A DNA stretch of 64,000 bases from JAGQVA01 sp041391725 (GTDB lineage: Bacteria > Bacteroidota > Bacteroidia > J057): contig JAWKNL010000001.1 of NCBI GenBank assembly GCA_041391725.1, forward strand, positions 310,001 through 374,000, read 5' to 3'. Under the pieces are notes generated by a model that saw only the letters and a program-made list of their open reading frames with translations, was not told where the DNA came from and did not search any database. A program made the translations under genes and the position numbers. This document shows, piece by piece, positions 10,551 to 17,707 of the stretch; position 1 is the stretch's first letter; every line of letters starts with the position of its first letter.

Positions 10551-11129
10551 ATGAGAAGATTATTTTTGCTCGGTTTTTGCCTCTTTGCGATTGTGCCTGT
10601 CAGCTTCAGTCAGGGAACGTATGAGGCATTAAACCTATTTATCAATACGCCTTTTTTCGACGAATTTCTGGAAATGCGCAAGCGTTCGGAGGATGCCGTG
10701 AAGGACTTCAAAGCGATTCAGTACCGGTATTCCGACGAAGAAGTGGCCATGCTCCGCGATCATTACAACGCATCGGCAGAATACTTCAACCGCGCACTGG
10801 TCAATATCAAAGATGATATGCTTGACAAAGGCAAACGCAAATACATTGCTACCTATCCGTTGTCCTACTCCAAGCAGGTCGAAACAGACCTTCGCCGCGC
10901 CAAAGAGTACTACGAAAATACATTCCAGAAAGAAATCGCACAGATTACCGGCGGGGAAATTACGGGAACAGCCTTCCTCACCATGCTGCCTACCCTGCTC
11001 AATTACGGGAAAACAGCTTTTGCCGTCGTGCAGAAAATCCAGGCAGAGATCAGCAAGTTTAACGAATCCCTGCTTCAAACCCATTTTTACGAAAAATTCA
11101 GATTCCGGACCTGGGACGAAATCCAATAA
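10551..11129 (+). CDS. Hypothetical secreted helical protein
   Basis: A 192-residue protein with a signal peptide (cleavage near VSFSQ, residue 21). The mature part is rich in Lys, Glu and Tyr and appears mostly alpha-helical. It has one hydrophobic stretch near residues 140-160 (AFLTMLPTLLNYGKTAFAVV). It starts 19 bp after the previous gene and ends 11 bp before the papain-like protease, so the three genes form a tight operon. No recognised domain. A secreted partner, inhibitor or chaperone of the protease would fit the layout but is not shown by the sequence. Confidence 0.7.
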   Translation: MRRLFLLGFCLFAIVPVSFSQGTYEALNLFINTPFFDEFLEMRKRSEDAVKDFKAIQYRYSDEEVAMLRDHYNASAEYFNRALVNIKDDMLDKGKRKYIATYPLSYSKQVETDLRRAKEYYENTFQKEIAQITGGEITGTAFLTMLPTLLNYGKTAFAVVQKIQAEISKFNESLLQTHFYEKFRFRTWDEIQ

Positions 11130-11140
11130 CCTCTGACCGA

Positions 11141-12586
11141 ATGCTGAAACATAGTATTATCCTGATTTTATTTGCCGGGCTGATGTTTTCCCTTTGGGGA
11201 CAGCAGCCCGGCACAGGTCTGCTTTTCGATGATGAAAGTTATGACGAAGTCGCACGCCAGCCCGACTATGGGCAGAAAGGCGGCAACGACACCATACTGA
11301 AAGTTGACCTCAAACCCTATTGCCCCAAGCCCATCAATCAGGGCCCGTTTTCTACCTGTACGGGCTGGTCGGTGGGGTATGCTGCCCATACCATAGAGCA
11401 TGCGATCCTCAACGAGTGGGAAGGGCAGACAGATAAAATCACTGAAAATGCTTTCAGCGCATTTTTTCTCTACAACCAGATCAAGGATACGCCCGGATGT
11501 ACGGAAGGAACCTATATCACCAAGGCGCTCGAGCTGATGCGCGACAAGGGGAATATTTTTTCCAAAACCTTTGACGCCGACGGGTGCGAAAAGGAGCCGG
11601 AGGCAGGCGATTTCGCTGTCGCGCAGAAATACAAAATCAAAGATTTTCGCCGCCTTTTTGACCGCGATTCTCCGTCCCGGGAGAAAGTCAGTGCGGTAAA
11701 ACAGAGCCTGATAGACGAAAAGCCCGTAGTCATCGGCATGCAGCTCAAACAAAATTTCCTCGACATGCGCGGATCAGAGTGGTGGTTTCCCGACCTGGGC
11801 AACAGCCCTCTGCTGCCCATGGGGCACGCCATGACAGTCATCGGGTTTGATGACACCAAAGGATCAGCCGGAGGCGCCTTTCAGTTGATGAATAGCTGGG
11901 GAACCAGTTGGGGAGATGGCGGATTTTTCTGGGTCAATTACGACGACTTTGCCAAATATTGCAAGTATGGATTTCAGTTTTCCATAGAAACCACCGAAGC
12001 ACAAAAAGTCGATCTGATAGCTAAGGTCAACTGCCGTTTTCCCAAAGTAAATGACAGCGATGTTACCTTCACCAATATCTCTTCCACGATGGTGAGCAAT
12101 GCCTATAAAATTACGGGAAGGAAATGGAAGAAAGACGATATATTTCAGTTGCAGGTGTATGATGTGACCGGAGAGCGGTTTATGTATGCATTCAGTTATG
12201 ACCCTGAGGGAGAAATCCACGTTCACTGGCCCCGCGACGGAAAACTTGATGATAAATTTCAGGGGCAACACCAGAGTTCGGTCATTGTTTCACGCGATAT
12301 ATTTCTGACTTTACCCGAAGAAACCGCCGCATTGGAACTAAACAAAACCGGGCTGGAGCAGATTTGTTTTTTGTTTAGCCCCACCCCCATTTCCGACATC
12401 AACGAAAAACTGGCAAAAATCCGCAAACAGGGGCCCAACCTGAGCAAAGCCGTTTACGCCGCCTTTGGCGACCAGATGCTGCCCCCCGAGCACGTGGTCT
12501 ATAACCCCAAATATATGGGCTTCTGGGCCTCCAAACGCTACAGCGACAAGATTGTGCCCATATTTTTGCAGGTGAATGTGGAGTGA
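11141..12586 (+). CDS. Papain-like (C1 family) cysteine protease, secreted
   Basis: A 481-residue secreted protein (signal about 1-20, ending LWGQ). Residues 55-285 form a papain-like domain: the oxyanion Gln and nucleophile are in NQGPFSTCTGWS (Gln67, Cys73), the catalytic His in MGHAMTVIGFDD (His229), and the Asn in LMNSWGTSWGDGG (Asn251). All catalytic positions are present. No clear propeptide precedes the domain, since only about 35 residues separate signal and active-site region. Residues 290-480 are an extra C-terminal region of unknown role, probably beta-rich. It is the last gene of the envelope cluster. With the caspase-like lipoprotein upstream it gives two unrelated cysteine peptidases in one locus. 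Confidence 0.88.
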   Translation: MLKHSIILILFAGLMFSLWGQQPGTGLLFDDESYDEVARQPDYGQKGGNDTILKVDLKPYCPKPINQGPFSTCTGWSVGYAAHTIEHAILNEWEGQTDKITENAFSAFFLYNQIKDTPGCTEGTYITKALELMRDKGNIFSKTFDADGCEKEPEAGDFAVAQKYKIKDFRRLFDRDSPSREKVSAVKQSLIDEKPVVIGMQLKQNFLDMRGSEWWFPDLGNSPLLPMGHAMTVIGFDDTKGSAGGAFQLMNSWGTSWGDGGFFWVNYDDFAKYCKYGFQFSIETTEAQKVDLIAKVNCRFPKVNDSDVTFTNISSTMVSNAYKITGRKWKKDDIFQLQVYDVTGERFMYAFSYDPEGEIHVHWPRDGKLDDKFQGQHQSSVIVSRDIFLTLPEETAALELNKTGLEQICFLFSPTPISDINEKLAKIRKQGPNLSKAVYAAFGDQMLPPEHVVYNPKYMGFWASKRYSDKIVPIFLQVNVE

Positions 12587-12670
12587 TGGGGGGAGGATAT
12601 TGTTATAGCAAAACATTTCTTCGAAATCAGGGCAATTGGAACGTTCTGAACTACAACAAAGTCATTTATT

Positions 12671-12709
12671 CTAAAATAACTGAATTAGCCAAAAAAATCG
12701 TTATTTTAG
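12671..12709. promoter_or_regulatory. Perfect inverted repeat, likely toxin-antitoxin operator
   Basis: CTAAAATAAC (12671-12680) and GTTATTTTAG (12700-12709) are perfect complements separated by 19 bp, ending 20 bp before the antitoxin ATG. Toxin-antitoxin operons usually repress themselves by binding such palindromes. That role is inferred; the repeat itself is seen directly. Confidence 0.5.
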
Positions 12710-12729
12710 TAGTATAAAAAATATCCTCT

Positions 12730-12954
12730 ATGGGCGAGCGTGATATTCAACAATCTATACTTAAAGCCGTAAGCAGGCTGTCTTTTGTCCAACAATTAAA
12801 ACTTCTGGAGTTCATTAACTCTATGCTATCTGTTTCCAGAGGAGATCGATCTAAAGGGATTTTGCAATTTTCCGGCATATTTGATGCAAATGATACTAAG
12901 GAATTCCAGTCCTCCTTGAGTGACGTATCACAAATTGATGAAGATGAGTGGTAG
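12730..12954 (+). CDS. Probable antitoxin of PIN toxin-antitoxin pair
   Basis: A 74-residue protein. The N-terminal half is helical with an FVQQLKLLEFINSML core similar to small DUF2281-type antitoxins. The C-terminal tail is acidic (IDEDEW), as in antitoxins that wrap around their toxin. It overlaps the downstream PIN-domain gene by 11 bp if that gene starts at 12944, a usual arrangement for translational coupling. Base composition is clearly more AT-rich than the flanking genes, which suggests transfer. The call rests mainly on size and position; I cannot assign a precise antitoxin family. Confidence 0.7.
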   Translation: MGERDIQQSILKAVSRLSFVQQLKLLEFINSMLSVSRGDRSKGILQFSGIFDANDTKEFQSSLSDVSQIDEDEW

Positions 12955-13333
12955 ATTTTTATTGGATTCCAATATAGTTATTGCAATACTTAGTGGAGAC
13001 CAAATAGTCATAAGCAAAGCCAATCAGGCAAGTGAGATATTTTTACCTTCTGTCGTTATTGGAGAACTTTATTATGGTGCATTTAACTCAGGTAAAAAAC
13101 AAATAAATATCGAAAGAATAGACCAGTTAAGAACACAGGCTACTGTATTGAATTGCGATGGAAATACGGCTATGTATTATGGTCAAATAAAAAAAGGGCT
13201 AAAAGAAAAAGGCAACCCTATTCCTGAGAATGACATTTGGATTGCAGCTATTGCTCTACAATACAATTTAAATCTTGTAACAAGGGATCACCACTTTTCC
13301 TACATCGAGGGATTGAATGTCGAAAAATGGTAG
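12944..13333 (+). CDS. vapC: PIN-domain toxin (VapC-like ribonuclease)
   Basis: A PIN-fold protein of about 129 residues. The acidic metal-binding residues are visible: Asp in FLLDSNIVI, Glu in IGELYYGAF, Asp in ENDIWIAAIA and Asp in VTRDHHF. VapC toxins cut tRNA or rRNA; the target here is unknown. The frame opens at 12920, but starts at 12938 (MKMSG) or 12944 (MSGRF) place the N-terminus as usual for the family. I use 12944, which overlaps the antitoxin stop. The gene is AT-rich compared with its surroundings and converges with the DUF1501 gene that follows. Confidence 0.85.
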   Translation: MSGRFLLDSNIVIAILSGDQIVISKANQASEIFLPSVVIGELYYGAFNSGKKQINIERIDQLRTQATVLNCDGNTAMYYGQIKKGLKEKGNPIPENDIWIAAIALQYNLNLVTRDHHFSYIEGLNVEKW

Positions 13334-13381
13334 CACCACTAAGGATGGGCTCCTGATATCACAATGGCGTCCATTACTCCC

Positions 13382-14851
13382 CTACCCCAACACATCCCGC
13401 ACTACTTTCCCGCTCACATCGGTGAGCCGAAACTGCCGCCCCTGAAACGGGAAAGTCAGTCGTTCGTGGTCCAGGCCCAGACAGTGAAGTATAGTCGCCT
13501 GAAGGTCGTGAATATGCACCCGGTCCTTTACTCCCGTAAAGCCGATATCGTCCGTTTCCCCAAAAGTAAATCCTTTCCTTATCCCGCCTCCGGCCATCCA
13601 CATGGTGAATGCCTCAGTATGGTGGTCCCGCCCCCGGTAGTCAGCCGAAGCGCGTGTCTCCATCATGGGCGTGCGCCCAAACTCCCCGCCCCAGATCACC
13701 AGCGTTTCGTCGAGCAGCCCACGCTGCTTCAGGTCGGTGAGCAGGGCCGCTACGGGCTTGTCCGTAACCTCACAGGCGTTTTTCAGTCCGTCGTTGACGC
13801 CATTGCCTTTGCCTGTACCATGATGATCCCAGCGGCGGTCAAATAACTGCACAAACCGCACTCCCTTCTCCACCAGTTTCCGCGCCAGGAGGCAGTTATT
13901 GGCAAATGATTTTTTGCCTGGCTCCGTACCGTACATTTCGTGAATGTAGGCAGGTTCGTCGCCGATATCCATCGTTTCGGGCACGGCCGTCTGCATCCGG
14001 AAGGCGAGTTCATACTGTGAGATACGGCTGAGGATTTCAGGATCGCCGACTTCCTCGTATTCGCGCTGGTTGATGCGGTTGATGGCATCGACGGTTTTTT
14101 TGCGAAGATCGCCGCTCACTCCCGCAGGATTGGCGAGGTCGGCTACAGGGTCTCCTACCGAATGGCACTGAACCCCCTGATACACGGTTGGCAGGAAACC
14201 GCTACCCCACACACTTTTCCCAGCACTTACATCGATAGGGCCTGAAAGCAGCACAACAAAGGCAGGCAGATTTTCATTCTCCGCTCCCAACCCATACGCT
14301 ACCCACGAGCCCATGCTTGGCCGCCCTACGCGCGGACTGCCTGTATGCATATAAAACTGCGCCGGTGCGTGATTAAACTCATCGGTATGCATGGCTTTGA
14401 GAATGGAAACCTCATCTACCCACTTTGAAAAGTGGGGAAGAAACTCCGACACCCAGGTGCGGGATTCTCCATACTGAGCAAAGCGCGTCTGAGGCCCCAG
14501 AAGGTTGGGTACGCCTTTGAGGAAGGCAAACCGCTTGCCTTCCAGCAGAGAAGGCGGGCAGGGCTGTCCATCGAGTTTTTGCAGGGCGGGTTTGTAGTCA
14601 AACAACTCCAGTTGTGAAGGCGCACCTGCCATATGAAGGAAAATTACCCGCTTGGCGCGGGGTGCGAAGTGGGAGGGCGAAAGTGCCAGCGGATCGTGTC
14701 CGGGAAGGGAAAGAATATTGCTGCCCATTTCCCCGCAACCGACCAGAGAACCGAGGGCGATACCGCCCATTCCGGTGATACATTTGCGAAGAAACTGCCG
14801 CCGCGTATGGTAGCGGGAAATATCGAGGTGGTATTGATCCAGATGGTTCAC
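13382..14851 (-). CDS. DUF1501 protein, Tat-exported (copy 1)
   Basis: A 489-residue DUF1501 protein, a branch of the alkaline phosphatase/sulfatase-like fold. The N-terminus has a twin-arginine signal (TRRQFLRKCI near residue 16) followed by a hydrophobic stretch with a possible lipobox (SLVGCG), so export folded and lipid attachment are both possible. Conserved family stretches include HMAGAPSQLELFDYKP, MHTDEFNHAPAQ, GGEFGRTPM and YRGRDHH. The gene starts 13 bp after the DUF1549/DUF1553 gene on the same strand, the standard pairing of these two families. Substrate is not established; sugar or sulfated-glycan breakdown is often proposed. About the same length as the second copy at 36242-37729. 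Confidence 0.9.
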   Translation of the reverse strand: MNHLDQYHLDISRYHTRRQFLRKCITGMGGIALGSLVGCGEMGSNILSLPGHDPLALSPSHFAPRAKRVIFLHMAGAPSQLELFDYKPALQKLDGQPCPPSLLEGKRFAFLKGVPNLLGPQTRFAQYGESRTWVSEFLPHFSKWVDEVSILKAMHTDEFNHAPAQFYMHTGSPRVGRPSMGSWVAYGLGAENENLPAFVVLLSGPIDVSAGKSVWGSGFLPTVYQGVQCHSVGDPVADLANPAGVSGDLRKKTVDAINRINQREYEEVGDPEILSRISQYELAFRMQTAVPETMDIGDEPAYIHEMYGTEPGKKSFANNCLLARKLVEKGVRFVQLFDRRWDHHGTGKGNGVNDGLKNACEVTDKPVAALLTDLKQRGLLDETLVIWGGEFGRTPMMETRASADYRGRDHHTEAFTMWMAGGGIRKGFTFGETDDIGFTGVKDRVHIHDLQATILHCLGLDHERLTFPFQGRQFRLTDVSGKVVRDVLG

Positions 14852-14864
14852 AGGAGATTTTCAT

Positions 14865-17543
14865 TTAACTGTTGACAAATACATCAAGATTTAGCAGCGC
14901 ATTGGCGACCAGGGTGTAACCGCAGGGAGCATTTTCTGCGGCTTCGGTTTCTTCATATAAGCGTAGCAGTGCCTCCATTCGCACAGGATCAGGTTCGCGG
15001 AAAAGTACTTTCCAATAACCTTTCCGGATGGCCGCCTCCGGTTCAGAGTCGAGGTCTTCCATCCATTCTCCCAGCACTACTGCCGCATCAAAAAATACTG
15101 AGTCGTTGAGCAGTACCAGCGCTTGTAACGGTGTATTGGTACGAATGCGCCGTGAAACACAAAAATCCCTCACCGGTGCATCAAAAGTAGTGAGAAGGGT
15201 AGTCGGAATGGTTCGCTTCCAGAAATTGTAAATGCCTCTCCGGTAAGGCTGATAACTGATAAGGTTTGCCTGCCGGTAAGGATCGAAAGTGCGCGGGTCG
15301 GGAATATTGAGCAATACAGGCGGTCCGCCAGAGGTGGTGTCCAGCATCCCGCTCACAGCAAGCACCTGATCCCTGATCTGCTCCGCAGACAGGCGTTTCC
15401 TCGGCCCGCGACCGAGGAGGCGGTTGGCAGGGTCAATCGCCAAAAGCTGAGGCGAAGCTGTGGCGCGCTGACGGTAGGCCGCCGACATGACAATTTCTTT
15501 TACCAGGGACTTTGTGGAAGCGTTGAGATTTCGGGCAAACCGCACGGCCAGCCAGTCGAGGAGTTCGGGATGGCTGGGTGACGGAGACTGACTGCCAAAA
15601 TCTTCTGTTGTTTCGACGATACCCGTACCGAAAATCTGTGCCCATATCCGGTTGACATAAACACGGTAGGTCAGCGGATGTCCGGGATCAGTCATCCATC
15701 GCGCCAGAGCCAGCCGGTCGGGACTTTTCCCTTCCTCCATCGGTGGAAGAGAAGCCGGTACACCGGGTGAGACCGTTTCTCCGGGTGTAAGCCAGTTACC
15801 CCTGAGAAAATGGAAGGTTTTTCGCCTTTTTTCTCCCTGAAGTTCCTGCAAAACAGGAGTTTGGATAGTCGGAATGGCATTCAGTTCTTCCAGTTTTTCT
15901 TTCATCTGAGACCCGTAATGTGCATAAGCGGGTTTCTTTAGGCGGTATTCCAGCCAGTCAATCCGGAACAAATCCGACTCAGGGATTCCATTCATCCGGA
16001 AAAAAAGATAGAGGTTGTGTTTACCTTCTACTGATCGGATGGGGGTGTTTATGGTTTTCCATTCATCCCATTTCCGGGTAACAGGGACTTTCAGAGTAGC
16101 CAGTTTTTCCCCGTAGAGGGAATCTGCAAAAATATCTATCCAGCCACCGGCCTTCTGACTCGCCACGTGAAAACTCATTCGCTCTACATCCGTCATATCT
16201 GCATTCTCATACATAATCCACGACGAATCCTGAATCTGAAATACGGACAACTGATCCGGAGAGGTGAGTTCGATAAAACGGCTGTGATCCTGATACTCTT
16301 CTGCCTCCACGCGGCGGAAATCAAGCTCGTAGATTGCCGAGGCTGCCTGCTGGTAAAGGTTTTTTCCGGGGTGAATATATTCTTTGCCCGCATGTTGTTC
16401 AATCCAGCCCAGAACATCTTTTACTTTTCCCTTTACGGAGTCTTCGTAAGTAAAAACTTTGGGTTGCTCGTTGTAAATGTCCTTATCCGCAGTATTGTTG
16501 AGAAAGGCCATAAAACGGTAAAAATCCTCATGGCGGAAGGGATCATAGGGATGGCTGTGGCACTGGACGCAGGCCATGGTAGTACCCATCCACACTTCCC
16601 AGGTCGTACCGACCCTTTCGATTTGCGACGCGACGCGAAACTCCTCGTCATCGGTTCCTCCTTCGTCATTGGCCATGGTATTGCGGTGGAAGGCGGTACC
16701 AAAAAGCTGTGTTTCGGAAGGATCGGGAATCAGGTCTCCGGCGAGTTGGTATAGGGTAAACGAATCGAAAGGCATATCGCGGTTGTAGGCATTGACTACC
16801 CAGTCGCGGTATTTCCAGATGGAGCGGTTGAGGTCTTTTTCATAGCCTTTGGAGTCTGCATACCGGGCGAGGTCGAGCCACATGGAAGCCAGGTTTTCAC
16901 CATAACTGGGAGAGGCAAGATAGTAATCCACCATTTTTTCCCAGGCCTCGGGAGAATGATCATCGAGGAAAGACTGTAATTCATTTTCATTGGGAGGCAG
17001 CCCGGTAAGATCGAGTGCCAGACGCCGTAGAATTACCGGTTTTTCGGCTTCGGGGGAAAAGGAGAGGTCTTTTTCCTTCAGTTTTTGCAGGAGAAACTTA
17101 TCTATTCCGGTAAGTTCTGTTCCCCGCAGAGAGATATCAGGAGGAGAAGCCGAGGTATCCGGGGGAATATAAGCCCAGTGATCTTCCCATTTGGCACCCT
17201 GATCTATCCATTTTTCAATCAGGCTGATCTGTTCGGGCGAAAGCGGATCAGCTTCCAGCGGCATGCGCTTTTCAGGATCGTGATGGTGCAGGCGAATGAC
17301 CATTTCACTGTTCCTGCTATCCCCGGGGATAATGGCGTATTTGCCCGATTCGGTGGTATCGAGCGCTTCTTCCCGGAAGAGCAAACTAAATCCGCCCGAT
17401 TTTCTCACACCACCGTGACAGCTCAGGCAGTTTTTGTTGAGAATGGGCCGGATGTCGCGATTGTAACTCACCTGTTGGCCGGACCAGCCACAGCCCAGCA
17501 ACCCCAAAAGAAATAGTAGCGATGCAGTAGTTCTTAATTGCAA
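14865..17543 (-). CDS. Cytochrome-c/DUF1549/DUF1553 (PSD1-type) lipoprotein (copy 1)
   Basis: About 892 residues. The frame stays open far upstream through the repeat array, with no ATG between array and conserved region. I place the start at a TTG at 17541-17543, which gives a short lipoprotein signal ending LLGLLGC. Next come a planctomycete-type cytochrome c motif (CLSCHGG), the DUF1549 domain with a second CxxCH (CVQCHSHPYDPF), a central beta module, and DUF1553 (RVYVNRIWAQIFG, SHPELLDWLAVRF). Two heme sites are expected. It pairs with the DUF1501 gene 13 bp downstream. The start call is the weakest point; the promoter must lie in or next to the repeat array. Confidence 0.87.
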   Translation of the reverse strand: MQLRTTASLLFLLGLLGCGWSGQQVSYNRDIRPILNKNCLSCHGGVRKSGGFSLLFREEALDTTESGKYAIIPGDSRNSEMVIRLHHHDPEKRMPLEADPLSPEQISLIEKWIDQGAKWEDHWAYIPPDTSASPPDISLRGTELTGIDKFLLQKLKEKDLSFSPEAEKPVILRRLALDLTGLPPNENELQSFLDDHSPEAWEKMVDYYLASPSYGENLASMWLDLARYADSKGYEKDLNRSIWKYRDWVVNAYNRDMPFDSFTLYQLAGDLIPDPSETQLFGTAFHRNTMANDEGGTDDEEFRVASQIERVGTTWEVWMGTTMACVQCHSHPYDPFRHEDFYRFMAFLNNTADKDIYNEQPKVFTYEDSVKGKVKDVLGWIEQHAGKEYIHPGKNLYQQAASAIYELDFRRVEAEEYQDHSRFIELTSPDQLSVFQIQDSSWIMYENADMTDVERMSFHVASQKAGGWIDIFADSLYGEKLATLKVPVTRKWDEWKTINTPIRSVEGKHNLYLFFRMNGIPESDLFRIDWLEYRLKKPAYAHYGSQMKEKLEELNAIPTIQTPVLQELQGEKRRKTFHFLRGNWLTPGETVSPGVPASLPPMEEGKSPDRLALARWMTDPGHPLTYRVYVNRIWAQIFGTGIVETTEDFGSQSPSPSHPELLDWLAVRFARNLNASTKSLVKEIVMSAAYRQRATASPQLLAIDPANRLLGRGPRKRLSAEQIRDQVLAVSGMLDTTSGGPPVLLNIPDPRTFDPYRQANLISYQPYRRGIYNFWKRTIPTTLLTTFDAPVRDFCVSRRIRTNTPLQALVLLNDSVFFDAAVVLGEWMEDLDSEPEAAIRKGYWKVLFREPDPVRMEALLRLYEETEAAENAPCGYTLVANALLNLDVFVNS

Positions 17544-17647
17544 TGGAAGAAAATTAGTTTCTCTAAAGTATGGATTTTTAGGCGGAAGAAAAACAGGGAC
17601 TGGGGGAACAAACAACAGAACTGTCTGGTGTAGGGGCCCTGTGCTGG

Positions 17648-17707
17648 TCGGGAGTGCACCGTTTGGTAATTGGAGGCAAACCGGTACTTTAGGGATTCTG
17701 CGATTAC
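17648..17707 (+). repeat. 60-bp direct repeat, left copy, at array edge
   Basis: Sixty bases from TCGGGAGTGCACC to GGGATTCTGCGATTAC are identical to 19452-19511. In both places they lead directly into the same order of 20-bp variants. This marks a block duplication of the array together with its left edge. Confidence 0.9.

Noticed and set aside
13382..17543. Planctomycete origin of the window
   Set aside because: DUF1501/DUF1553 pairs are also common in marine Bacteroidota, and the T9SS domain and DUF5916 point to Bacteroidota.
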